Assembly: GCF_963677715.1 (NCBI RefSeq)
Contig: NZ_OY782495.1
Coordinates: 1,912,001 to 1,976,000 of the forward strand
DNA from: an uncultured Bacteroides sp.
Lineage (GTDB): Bacteria > Bacteroidota > Bacteroidia > Bacteroidales > Bacteroidaceae
Direction: 5' to 3'
DNA: 64,000 bases
In this document: one piece after another, positions 6,913-15,726 of the stretch
Layout: each line of letters starts with the position of its first letter
Numbering within the stretch: position 1 is the first letter of the stretch
The notes under the pieces: model-generated
Database searches by the model: none
Told to the model about the DNA's origin: nothing
The model's input: only the letters and a program-made list of their open reading frames with translations
Translations under genes and position numbers: made by a program

Positions 6913-8454
6913 TTATTGAAGCGTTTTGAGCAAACCGGTAAGGCTTACACGATCGGCAATAATATTATTTAAATCGGAGATGAGCACTCGTTCCTGCTTC
7001 ATGGTGTCGCGGTCGCGCAAAGTTACACAGTTATCTTCCAGTGTCTGGTGATCTACCGTTACACAATAAGGAGTACCGATAGCATCCTGACGGCGGTAAC
7101 GTTTACCAATGCTATCCTTCTCATCATACTGGCAAGGAAAATGGAACTTCAGTTCATCAATAATTTCACGAGCCTTTTCGGGCAATCCGTCTTTCTTTAC
7201 CAACGGCATTACAGCCAGTTTCACCGGAGCCAGAGCTGCAGGAAGTTTAAGTACTACGCGGGTTTCACCGCCTTCTAATTGCTCTTCGCAGTAAGAAGCA
7301 GATATAATGCTCAGAAACATACGGTCTACACCGATAGACGTTTCGATAACATACGGAGTATACGATTCATTCAGCTCAGGATCAAAGTATTTGATACTTT
7401 TACCGGAGAATTTCTCGTGCTGGCTCAAATCAAAATTAGTACGGGAGTGAATGCCCTCTACTTCCTTGAAACCAAAAGGCATCAGAAATTCAATATCGGT
7501 AGCGGCATTGGCATAATGAGCCAGTTTATCGTGGTCGTGAAAACGGTAATGATCATCGCCAAAGCCCAGAGATTTATGCCATTTCAGACGAATTTCCTTC
7601 CACTTCTTAAACCATTCGAGCTCTTCACCCGGACGAACAAAGAATTGCATTTCCATTTGCTCAAACTCGCGCATACGGAAAATGAATTGGCGTGCTACGA
7701 TTTCGTTACGGAAAGCTTTACCGATTTGTGCAATACCGAAAGGTATTTTCATACGGCCGGTTTTCTGCACATTGAGGTAGTTTACGAAAATGCCCTGTGC
7801 TGTTTCGGGACGAAGGTAAATCTTCATCGCACCATCTGACGTAGAACCCATTTCGGTAGAGAACATCAGGTTGAACTGACGAACTTCCGTCCAGTTCTTA
7901 GTTCCCGAAACGGGGCAAGCTATTTCTTCATCAATAATGATCTGACGAAGTTCATCCAAATTGTTATCATTCAAGGCTTTGGCAAAACGTTCGTGCAAAG
8001 CATCACGTTTGGTCTGATGTTCAAGCACACGACCGTTTGTTGAGCGAAACTGCCCCTCATCAAAAGTATCGCCAAACTTTTTAGCAGCTTTAGCGACTTC
8101 TTTATTTATCTTATCATCGTACTTAGCCAATTGATCTTCAACAAGTACATCGGCACGGTAGCGTTTTTTAGAATCTTTGTTATCAATCAACGGATCATTG
8201 AAAGCATCCACGTGTCCGGAAGCTTTCCAGATAGTGGGGTGCATAAAGATAGCAGAATCGATGCCGACAATGTTTTCGTGCAGAAGCACCATACTGTCCC
8301 ACCAATACTTCTTGATGTTATTTTTTAATTCAACTCCCATCTGGCCGTAGTCGTATACTGCTCCAAGCCCGTCGTAGATATCGCTTGAAGGAAAAACAAA
8401 GCCATACTCTTTACAGTGCGATACTAATTTCTTAAAAACATCTTCTTGTGCCAT
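6913..8454 (-). CDS. glyS: Glycine--tRNA ligase (single-chain, eukaryote-like alpha2 type)
   Basis: This 513-residue class II aminoacyl-tRNA synthetase charges tRNA-Gly with glycine in the cytosol. Visible hallmarks are the N-terminal FPSSDIYDGLGAVYDYGQMG, the motif 2 region FRNEIVARQFIFRMREFEQM, and motif 3 near IGVDRMFLSI. A C-terminal anticodon-binding domain follows, beginning around APVKLAVMPLV. It is the one-chain form found in Bacteroidetes, archaea and eukaryotes, not the two-subunit GlyQ/GlyS enzyme of most bacteria. Length fits the family and there are no breaks. It is transcribed divergently from parC, sharing a 196-nt intergenic region, and is followed by the FKBP gene. Confidence 0.96.
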   Translation of the reverse strand: MAQEDVFKKLVSHCKEYGFVFPSSDIYDGLGAVYDYGQMGVELKNNIKKYWWDSMVLLHENIVGIDSAIFMHPTIWKASGHVDAFNDPLIDNKDSKKRYRADVLVEDQLAKYDDKINKEVAKAAKKFGDTFDEGQFRSTNGRVLEHQTKRDALHERFAKALNDNNLDELRQIIIDEEIACPVSGTKNWTEVRQFNLMFSTEMGSTSDGAMKIYLRPETAQGIFVNYLNVQKTGRMKIPFGIAQIGKAFRNEIVARQFIFRMREFEQMEMQFFVRPGEELEWFKKWKEIRLKWHKSLGFGDDHYRFHDHDKLAHYANAATDIEFLMPFGFKEVEGIHSRTNFDLSQHEKFSGKSIKYFDPELNESYTPYVIETSIGVDRMFLSIISASYCEEQLEGGETRVVLKLPAALAPVKLAVMPLVKKDGLPEKAREIIDELKFHFPCQYDEKDSIGKRYRRQDAIGTPYCVTVDHQTLEDNCVTLRDRDTMKQERVLISDLNNIIADRVSLTGLLKTLQ

Positions 8455-8540
8455 CTTTCCATTTACAATTTATGCGTTTACCGTTCATTTTTGATTTGCC
8501 TACCGATAAAAGGTATCACAAATAAAGTGCAAAGTAAATG

Positions 8541-8568
8541 ATTTTTTTCAATTTAATTCGTATTTTTG
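8541..8568 (+). promoter_or_regulatory. Candidate promoter of parC
   Basis: TATTTTTG at 8561-8568 fits the -7 consensus TAnnTTTG. A T-rich -33 region (TTTTTTTC) starts near 8542. The resulting transcript would carry a leader of about 75 nt before the ATG at 8651. Confidence 0.4.
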
Positions 8569-8650
8569 CCTGCACATCATCCTATAATGGTGTAAAAAAG
8601 ATAATTTGTTGTTAAAACAAGATAGAATACAATAGAGGAACCTGACATTT

Positions 8651-11302
8651 ATGAGCGACGAGATAAACGAGATTACGGAAGGACATTCGGATTATAAACC
8701 GGCAGACTCACACGACGACAGCATCAAACACCAACTTTCCGGCATGTATCAGAACTGGTTTCTGGATTATGCCTCTTACGTGATATTGGAACGTGCCGTA
8801 CCACACATCAACGACGGATTGAAGCCTGTGCAACGTCGCATTTTGCACTCCATGAAGCGCATGGATGACGGCAGATACAACAAAGTAGCCAATATTGTAG
8901 GCCATACGATGCAGTTTCACCCACACGGAGATGCTTCCATAGGGGATGCATTGGTACAACTGGGCCAAAAGGATTTAATGATTGATTGCCAGGGAAACTG
9001 GGGAAACATACTCACCGGCGACGGTGCGGCAGCAGCCCGTTATATTGAAGCACGTCTCTCAAAATTTGCACTGGATGTGGTGTTCAACCCCAAAACAACG
9101 GAATGGAAATTATCTTATGACGGACGAAACAAAGAGCCCGTCACCCTGCCGGTTAAGTTTCCTTTGCTGTTGGCACAGGGTGTAGAAGGTATTGCCGTAG
9201 GACTTTCCTCTAAAATTCTTCCTCATAATTTCAATGAGCTTTGCGATGCATCTATAGAATATTTACACAAAAGAGAATTCAGGCTTTATCCTGATTTTCA
9301 GACGGGAGGATCAATAGATGTTTCCAGATATAACGACGGAGAACGAGGCGGCGTAGTAAAAGTACGTTCCAAAATAAGCAAGCTTGATAATAAAACGCTT
9401 GTAATCAACGAAATACCCTACGGAAAGACAACCACATCCGTTATTGAATCTATTTTAAAGGCGGTAGACAAAGGCAAGATAAAGGTACGCAAGGTAGACG
9501 ATAACACATCCTCTCAGGTAGAAATACTCATACATCTGGCACCCGGCGCCTCTTCGGATAAAACCATTGATGCCCTTTACGCTTTTACCGATTGTGAAGT
9601 TAGTATTTCGCCTAATTGTTGTGTCATTGACGAGCAAAAACCACACTTCCTCAAAGTAAGTGATGTATTGAAAAAATCAGTAGATAACACACTTGCCCTT
9701 TTGCAACAGGAACTGGAAATACACAAAGGTGAATTACAAGAGAGTTTACATTTCTCTTCCCTTGAAAAAATATTTATCGAAGAGCGTATTTATAAAGACA
9801 AAGAATTTGAGCAAGCCAAAAATATGGATGCCGCTTGCGCACATATCGACCAAAGGCTCACGCCTTTTTATCCGAAATTCATCAGAGAAGTGACAAAAGA
9901 AGACATCTTAAAGCTGATGGAAATTAAGATGGGGCGTATCCTGAAATTCAACTCAGACAAAGCGGACGAGATTATTGCCCGTATGAAGGATGAAATAGCT
10001 GAAATAGACAAACATCTGGCCAATATAGTGGAATACGCCACCGATTGGTTTCGCATGCTAAAAGATAAGTATGGCAAGAACTTTCCACGCCACACAGAAT
10101 TGCGCAACTTCGACAATATAGAGGCAGCTAAAGTGGTAGAAGCCAATGAAAAGCTATACATCAACCGGGAAGAGGGATTTATCGGTACAGCACTGAAAAA
10201 GGATGAATTTATCGCTAATTGTTCGGATCTGGATGATGTAATTATCTTCTATCGGGATGGCAAATACCTCATCACACCCGTAGCCGACAAGAAGTTTGTG
10301 GGGAAAAATATTCTCTATATCACTATTTTCAAAAAGAATGATAAACGAACCATCTACAATGCCATCTATCGCGACGGAAAGGACGGAATTCATTATGCGA
10401 AACGTTTTGCCGTAACATCGGTGACCCGGGATCGCGAATATGATCTGACACAAGGCACGCCCGGTTCGCGCGTAATTTATTTCACAGCCAACCCTAACGG
10501 AGAAGCTGAAGTTATCAAAGTAACACTAAAACCGAATCCGCGTATCAGAAAGATTATCTTTGAGAAAGATTTCAGCGAGATGGCTATTAAAGGACGCCAG
10601 GCGCAAGGTGTTATTCTAACGAAATTTGATGTTCATAAGATAGCGCTTAAACAAAAAGGAGGTTCTACACTGGGTGGACGGAAAGTTTGGTTTGACCGTG
10701 ATGTGCTTCGCCTTAACTACGACGGGCGCGGCGAATATCTGGGAGAATTTCAGAGTGACGATAATATACTTATCGTACTTAATAACGGCGACTTTTATAC
10801 CAGTAACTTCGATTTGAGCAATCATTACGAAGACAATGTGAGCATAGTCGAGAAATTCGATGCTAATAAAATATGGAGTGCCGTTCTTTATGATGCCGAC
10901 CAGCAGAATTATCCATACGTGAAACGTTTCTGCTTTGAAGCCACGACACGTAAACAAAACTATATGGGAGAGAATAAGGACAATCGTCTCATTCTTCTTT
11001 CAGACGAGTATTATCCAAGATTGGAAATAATATTTGGCGGTCACGACAGTTTCCGCGATCCGGTGGCTATTGACGTTGAAGAGTTTATTGCAGTGAAAGG
11101 ATTTAAAGCCAAAGGAAAACGTATCACCACCTTCAGCGTTGAAACAATCAATGAACTGGAGCCGACACGATTCCCTGATTCTGAAGAAAATAACGAGAAG
11201 TTGGAAGAGGAAGAACAAGAATCGGAAAATCTGGACCCGGATAACGGCAAAAGCGAAGACGATATAATCGACGAAATAACAGGGCAAATGAAGCTCTTTT
11301 AA
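8651..11302 (+). CDS. parC: DNA topoisomerase IV subunit A
   Basis: This 883-residue type IIA topoisomerase breaks and rejoins DNA to decatenate chromosomes, together with ParE (not in this window). The winged-helix/tower part carries GLKPVQRRILHSM and the catalytic tyrosine Y131 in AAARYIEARL. The quinolone-resistance region reads HPHGDASIGDAL (90-101). The C-terminal half resembles a beta-pinwheel, with repeated blade motifs such as GRQAQGVILTKF, and the end is very acidic (ENNEKLEEEEQESEN). ParC is preferred over GyrA because of the short Bacteroidetes-type N-terminus and the degenerate GyrA box in the C-terminal domain. The next gene follows after 4 nt. Confidence 0.9.
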   Translation: MSDEINEITEGHSDYKPADSHDDSIKHQLSGMYQNWFLDYASYVILERAVPHINDGLKPVQRRILHSMKRMDDGRYNKVANIVGHTMQFHPHGDASIGDALVQLGQKDLMIDCQGNWGNILTGDGAAAARYIEARLSKFALDVVFNPKTTEWKLSYDGRNKEPVTLPVKFPLLLAQGVEGIAVGLSSKILPHNFNELCDASIEYLHKREFRLYPDFQTGGSIDVSRYNDGERGGVVKVRSKISKLDNKTLVINEIPYGKTTTSVIESILKAVDKGKIKVRKVDDNTSSQVEILIHLAPGASSDKTIDALYAFTDCEVSISPNCCVIDEQKPHFLKVSDVLKKSVDNTLALLQQELEIHKGELQESLHFSSLEKIFIEERIYKDKEFEQAKNMDAACAHIDQRLTPFYPKFIREVTKEDILKLMEIKMGRILKFNSDKADEIIARMKDEIAEIDKHLANIVEYATDWFRMLKDKYGKNFPRHTELRNFDNIEAAKVVEANEKLYINREEGFIGTALKKDEFIANCSDLDDVIIFYRDGKYLITPVADKKFVGKNILYITIFKKNDKRTIYNAIYRDGKDGIHYAKRFAVTSVTRDREYDLTQGTPGSRVIYFTANPNGEAEVIKVTLKPNPRIRKIIFEKDFSEMAIKGRQAQGVILTKFDVHKIALKQKGGSTLGGRKVWFDRDVLRLNYDGRGEYLGEFQSDDNILIVLNNGDFYTSNFDLSNHYEDNVSIVEKFDANKIWSAVLYDADQQNYPYVKRFCFEATTRKQNYMGENKDNRLILLSDEYYPRLEIIFGGHDSFRDPVAIDVEEFIAVKGFKAKGKRITTFSVETINELEPTRFPDSEENNEKLEEEEQESENLDPDNGKSEDDIIDEITGQMKLF

Positions 11303-11306
11303 GCTA

Positions 11307-12218
11307 ATGCTTATGAAACAAAAAAAAACAATACCGAATAATCACACATGGAAACACAGAGTAGGCAAAGTACTCTTCGCCTCTCTGTGTTTTTGTTTTT
11401 TTCCGCTGTTCTCGCTTTCTACGCATGCACAAGAAGATTCTCTACAGGCAAACCGATACATCATGCGTGCCACCATGTATGGCCTCGGATATGCCAATGT
11501 GTTTGATACGTATCTCTCTCCACAAGAATATACGGGCACGGACTTTCGCCTCTCGCGCGAAACAATGAGGATGACTAAACTCTTTGATGGAAACGTTTCA
11601 ATACAAAACTTTTTTCAGGCAGATATTTCATATACGCACAACAAAGTAGACAATAACAATACTTTTGCGGGACTGGTGAACTGGAATTACGGATTACATT
11701 ATCAATTCCATATTACAGATAACTTTAAGTTGCTGGCCGGTGGATTGGGTGACTTCAACGGTGGATTTGTATATAACCTGCGTAATACCAATAATCCGGC
11801 TTCGGCAAGAGCATTCATTAATTTAGACGCCTCCGGGATGGCTATCTGGCATGTGAAGGTGAAAGGGCATCCGCTGGTAATAAGATATCAGGCCAACATA
11901 CCTGTGGTTGGGGTCATGTTCTCCCCTAACTACGGACAATCTTATTATGAAATATTTACGCTAAATAATACCAGCGGGATAATTAAACTTACCTCGTTAC
12001 ACAATCAGCCGTCTATTCGACAAATGCTATCAGTGGATTTTCCCGTCGGTTATTCAAAGATAAGGCTGAGCTATCTGTGGGATGTACAACAATCTAAAGT
12101 AAACAAAATAGAAACGCACACGTATGCGCATGTTTTCATGGTAGGATTCGTGAAGGATCTTTATAGCATTCGTAACAAGAAAGGGACTCCCTTACCGGCT
12201 GCAGTAAGAGCCTATTGA
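11307..12218 (+). CDS. DUF3316-family exported protein
   Basis: This 303-residue protein has a signal peptide (hydrophobic core LFASLCFCFFPLFSLSTHA, cleavage near AQED). It is rich in alternating aromatic beta strands (GLHYQFHITDNFKLLAGGLG, IRLSYLWDVQQ), suggesting a small outer-membrane barrel or a periplasmic beta protein. It matches the Bacteroidales family DUF3316, whose function is unknown. It starts 4 nt after parC and its stop is within 10 nt of the start of the S41 protease gene, so the three probably form one transcript. A shorter start at the MKQKK methionine (codon 3) is also possible. Confidence 0.75.
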   Translation: MLMKQKKTIPNNHTWKHRVGKVLFASLCFCFFPLFSLSTHAQEDSLQANRYIMRATMYGLGYANVFDTYLSPQEYTGTDFRLSRETMRMTKLFDGNVSIQNFFQADISYTHNKVDNNNTFAGLVNWNYGLHYQFHITDNFKLLAGGLGDFNGGFVYNLRNTNNPASARAFINLDASGMAIWHVKVKGHPLVIRYQANIPVVGVMFSPNYGQSYYEIFTLNNTSGIIKLTSLHNQPSIRQMLSVDFPVGYSKIRLSYLWDVQQSKVNKIETHTYAHVFMVGFVKDLYSIRNKKGTPLPAAVRAY

Positions 12219-12226
12219 TTAACAAG

Positions 12227-13276
12227 ATGATGGTACAGAATAAATATAGAGTGAAAAATGGTAATTTACGGGCAACCCGAAGGCTGATAGAGCTAGTTTT
12301 GGGCGTATTGCTCCTCTGTACTGTTTCGTCCTGCATCAGAGAAGACGAATATGACAACACGCCGCAAGGTAACTTTGACGCCCTATGGAAGATTATTGAT
12401 GAAAGATATTGTTTCCTTGAATACAAACAAATAAATTGGGATAGCATCCATACGGTTTATCAACAACGAATTACGAACGATATGTCGGACGATAACCTGT
12501 TTGAAGTATTGGGTGATATGCTCACCGAACTCAAAGACGGGCACGTCAATTTGTATTCGGCAAGCGATGTAGCCCGTTATTGGAACTGGTATGAAGATTA
12601 TCCACGCAATTTTAACGAATCGATTATTGAAAACTATTTAGGCACAAATTACCACATAGCCGGTGGAGCAAAATATAAAATTCTTAATGATAATGTAGGA
12701 TACATCTATTATGAGAGCTTTTCCAATACTATCGGCAACGGCAATCTGGACGAGATATTGCAAAACATGTCTATTTGCAACGGACTTATTATAGATGTGC
12801 GTAACAACGGCGGCGGAAATCTCAGCAATTCAACTTCTTTGGCTTCCCGGTTTACCAACGAACGGGTGCTGACCGGCTACATTCGCCATAAAACAGGAAA
12901 AGGACATAATGACTTCTCGGACCCGATAGCAATTAATCTCGATCCTTCAAACAGTATCCGATGGCAGAAAAAGGTAATTGTACTCACTAACCGACATGCC
13001 TACAGCGCCACCAACGATTTTGTAAACTCCATGCGTTATCTTCCTCAGGTAACCATACTCGGGGATAGAACAGGAGGCGGATCGGGATTGCCGTTTACTT
13101 CGGAACTACCCAACGGATGGTCGGTGCGCTATTCTTCCAGTCCGCATTTCGATGCCGAAATGAACCAGATTGAATTTGGCATAGATCCTGATATAAAAAT
13201 AGATATGCAGGGCGGAGACGAAGAGAAAGGAGTGGACACCATGATAGAGAAAGCACGTGCATTGCTGAAAAATTAA
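12227..13276 (+). CDS. S41-family (tail-specific-like) serine protease lipoprotein
   Basis: Counted from the ATG at 12227 the protein has 349 residues; an in-frame TTG at 12215 would add four and overlap the upstream stop. A lipobox-like LCTVSSC places the lipidated Cys at about residue 36, so it is a membrane-anchored periplasmic or surface protein. The peptidase S41 core is evident: GYIYYESFS, then GLIIDVRNNGGGN, then the nucleophile region LTNRHAYSATNDF (Ser near residue 260), then GDRTGGGSGLPF. The N-terminal part (NFDALWKIIDERYCFLEYKQ) is the helical cap seen in Bacteroidetes S41 lipoproteins. No PDZ domain is visible. The substrate is unknown. Confidence 0.85.
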   Translation: MMVQNKYRVKNGNLRATRRLIELVLGVLLLCTVSSCIREDEYDNTPQGNFDALWKIIDERYCFLEYKQINWDSIHTVYQQRITNDMSDDNLFEVLGDMLTELKDGHVNLYSASDVARYWNWYEDYPRNFNESIIENYLGTNYHIAGGAKYKILNDNVGYIYYESFSNTIGNGNLDEILQNMSICNGLIIDVRNNGGGNLSNSTSLASRFTNERVLTGYIRHKTGKGHNDFSDPIAINLDPSNSIRWQKKVIVLTNRHAYSATNDFVNSMRYLPQVTILGDRTGGGSGLPFTSELPNGWSVRYSSSPHFDAEMNQIEFGIDPDIKIDMQGGDEEKGVDTMIEKARALLKN

Positions 13277-13359
13277 AGATATGTTTAAGCTTCCTAAGCT
13301 TATTATGCCTGCCAGTTGCACTATCAAAGCAAGCTCTTATTAAGTTTATTCACAAATAA

Positions 13360-13390
13360 TTTGCCAAAACAGAAAAACTGATTATCTTTG
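13360..13390 (+). promoter_or_regulatory. Consensus Bacteroidetes promoter of tRNA-Leu
   Basis: TTTG at 13360-13363 and TATCTTTG at 13383-13390 are separated by exactly 19 nt, a perfect match to the phylum's primary sigma-factor promoter. The tRNA begins 47 nt later. Confidence 0.8.
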
Positions 13391-13436
13391 CACCGCAAAA
13401 CAAAAGCGAGCAATCGCCTAGTATGCTGTCTACCAT

Positions 13437-13518
13437 GCGGATGTGGCGTAATTGGTAGCCGCGCCAGACTTAGGATCTGGTGTCGCGAGACGTGTAGGTT
13501 CGAGTCCTATCATCCGCA
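13437..13518 (+). tRNA. tRNA-Leu (anticodon UAG)
   Basis: The acceptor stem GCGGATG (13437-13443) pairs with CATCCGC (13511-13517), with A as discriminator. The anticodon stem is CCAGA/TCTGG around loop CTTAGGA, giving anticodon TAG at 13471-13473, which reads CUA and related Leu codons. A long variable arm (about 12 nt, GTCGCGAGAC) confirms a class II tRNA, and the T arm TAGG-TTCGAGT-CCTA is intact. CCA is not encoded. Confidence 0.96.
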
Positions 13519-13520
13519 CA

Positions 13521-13554
13521 AAAGGCTTTCAAGAGTAATCTTGGAAGCCTTTTT
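13521..13554 (+). terminator. Intrinsic terminator of tRNA-Leu
   Basis: A 13-bp stem (AAGGCTTTCAAGA at 13522-13534 with TCTTGGAAGCCTT at 13539-13551, one G-T pair, 4-nt loop) is followed by a T-run, starting three nt after the tRNA. Confidence 0.85.
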
Positions 13555-13612
13555 CATTCAAATCACAAGCTTTAATATTAGCATTGATACGCATAGCTAC
13601 AATGAATTTATA

Positions 13613-13620
13613 TAACTTTG
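13613..13620 (+). promoter_or_regulatory. Candidate -7 box for the GT51 gene
   Basis: TAACTTTG fits TAnnTTTG and lies 22 nt upstream of the ATG at 13642; the -33 element is poor. It makes the in-frame TTG at 13618 an unlikely start codon. Confidence 0.4.
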
Positions 13621-13641
13621 CATGCCTCAAACAAAGAAACG

Positions 13642-15591
13642 ATGAATAGTCGAACTAAAAATAAATTCACAATAGCATGCATCAGCGTAGGCGCATTGCT
13701 TCTCCTGACCATTGCGGGACTCTATCTGGGACGTAACAGTTTGTTGCGGATGATGGTTGATAAGAAAACTTCCGCTGCCGGGAAAGAATACGGATTGTCT
13801 ATCAAATATCACTCCCTGGAAATGGAAGGGGTCAATCGGATAAAGCTGGAAGGGCTGTCCGTTGTTCCGCAGAGACGGGATACAATTCTGAATCTGCAGT
13901 CTTTGGCCATGAAGTTTAGCTTCTGGAAGCTACTCACGGGTGATTTGCAAGTGCAGGATATACGGATGGATCTGCTGAATGTTCAGCTCGTGAAGCGGGA
14001 TTCCATCGCTAATTACGATTTCCTCTTCCGCAAAAATAAGAACGAGAATCTTTCCGAAAAGAAAGAGAGCAACTATGCCCGGCAGGCCGACGAACTGCTG
14101 GAACTGATATTCAACTTTCTGCCCGAGAATGGAGAAGTTCATCGGCTGAACATTATGCTACGACGTGACAGCAACTTTGTAGCCGTAAACGTACCTTCGC
14201 TAATCATAAAAGACAATCGTTTCTGTTCCAACGTAAACGTAAATGAAAACAATATCGTACAGAGGTGGATTACCCGGGGAGAGCTAAACCATTCGCACCA
14301 CGTGCTACAAGCCGAACTGTACTCAGGTGAAAGAAAGAAGGTGCAGTTGCCTTACCTCGAACGCCGTCTGGGTGCTGAAATAGCTTTCGATACGCTGGCT
14401 TACAGCCTCAGTAAAGAAAGGATGGGTAGCAGCAAAATTGCCCTGAGCGGTAAAGCGGAAATTTGCGGGCTAAGCCTATATCACCCTGCACTTTCGCCGG
14501 AAGTGATTAATCTCAACCGCGGGCGGCTAGCCTATCACATTAGTATAGGTAGCAACTATGTGGAAATGGACAGTACCAGCATCGTTCAGTTTAACAAGTT
14601 GCAATTTCACCCCTACCTGCGTGCACAAAAGGAGAACGAAAAGTGGCATGTCACAGCTTCCGTGAACAAACCCTGGTTTCCGGCCGATGAACTTTTCGGT
14701 TCCTTGCCCAAAGGATTATTCTCCAATCTGGAAGGCATACAAACGAGTGGTTCACTGGCTTACCATTTCCTGCTCGATGTTGATTTTGCCCGATTGGACA
14801 GTTTGAAACTTGAATCAGAACTACGCCACAAAGATTTTCGTATTGTGAAGTACGGGGCTACCAACCTCAGTAAAATGTCGGGGGAGTTCATGTATACCGC
14901 TTACGAAAACGGCGTACCGGTACGCACATTCGCCACCGGCCCTTCTTATGAACATTTCACCCCGCTCGACAGTATATCGCCGTTGTTACAGATGTCTGTT
15001 CTGCAAAGTGAAGACGGCGCTTTCTTCTATCACAGAGGATTCTTACCTGATGCCATGCGGGAAGCTCTTATATACGATCTAAAGGTGAAACGTTTTGCCC
15101 GCGGAGGCAGCACCATCACCATGCAACTGGTGAAGAACGTTTTTCTGAATCGCCGCAAAAACATTGCCCGTAAACTGGAAGAGGCTCTCATCGTATGGCT
15201 CATCGAAACCCAAGAACTGACTTCCAAACACCGCATGTACGAAGTCTACCTGAACATAGCCGAATGGGGACCGCTGATCTACGGCATTCAGGAAGCCGCC
15301 GCTTACTATTTCGATAAGCGCCCGTCACAATTATCTGCAGAAGAGAGTATCTTTCTGGCTTCCATCATTCCGAAGCCAAAACATTTCCGCAGCTCGTTCA
15401 CCGCAGACATGAAACTGAAGGATTATCTGGGAGGGTACTACCGCCTCATTGCCGCAAGGCTCAAAGCAAAAGGGCTGCTTAGCGAAGCTGAAGCAGACAG
15501 CATCCGTCCAGAAATAACCATCACCGGCTCTGCACTTAATGCTTTGTCTGCCGATAAAGACAGTGTAGTAAGCATCCCGCCGGCAGAATAA
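13642..15591 (+). CDS. GT51 peptidoglycan glycosyltransferase (monofunctional, with large N-terminal region)
   Basis: This 649-residue protein has one N-terminal membrane anchor (IACISVGALLLLTIAGLYLG) and a long ectodomain. Residues ~30-430 resemble an AsmA/DUF-like lipid-bridge or scaffold region and are unassigned. Residues ~440-600 are a clear glycosyltransferase 51 domain that polymerises lipid II: LQSEDGAFFYHRGF with catalytic Glu457, RGGSTITMQLVKN, RKNIARKLEEAL, EVYLNIAEWG and YGIQEAAAYYF. There is no transpeptidase domain, so it is MtgA-like in activity but far longer than MtgA (about 240 residues). The ATG at 13642 is chosen because an upstream TTG would lie within the promoter. It is monocistronic as far as can be seen. 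Confidence 0.9.
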   Translation: MNSRTKNKFTIACISVGALLLLTIAGLYLGRNSLLRMMVDKKTSAAGKEYGLSIKYHSLEMEGVNRIKLEGLSVVPQRRDTILNLQSLAMKFSFWKLLTGDLQVQDIRMDLLNVQLVKRDSIANYDFLFRKNKNENLSEKKESNYARQADELLELIFNFLPENGEVHRLNIMLRRDSNFVAVNVPSLIIKDNRFCSNVNVNENNIVQRWITRGELNHSHHVLQAELYSGERKKVQLPYLERRLGAEIAFDTLAYSLSKERMGSSKIALSGKAEICGLSLYHPALSPEVINLNRGRLAYHISIGSNYVEMDSTSIVQFNKLQFHPYLRAQKENEKWHVTASVNKPWFPADELFGSLPKGLFSNLEGIQTSGSLAYHFLLDVDFARLDSLKLESELRHKDFRIVKYGATNLSKMSGEFMYTAYENGVPVRTFATGPSYEHFTPLDSISPLLQMSVLQSEDGAFFYHRGFLPDAMREALIYDLKVKRFARGGSTITMQLVKNVFLNRRKNIARKLEEALIVWLIETQELTSKHRMYEVYLNIAEWGPLIYGIQEAAAYYFDKRPSQLSAEESIFLASIIPKPKHFRSSFTADMKLKDYLGGYYRLIAARLKAKGLLSEAEADSIRPEITITGSALNALSADKDSVVSIPPAE

Positions 15592-15726
15592 AACACGAAA
15601 CAATAAAAAGGAAGAGCTTTCACTGCACCCACTCCATAAATAAATTTATCGGAAGGCATGTTAATTATACCCGTGTTTTTTTGTATCATTGCACGAAAGA
15701 ATATTTATTAACCTAAAAAGGGGGGC

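Noticed and set aside
7279-7839. 186-codon plus-strand frame inside glyS
   Set aside because: It is a shadow of the glycyl-tRNA synthetase gene on the opposite strand.
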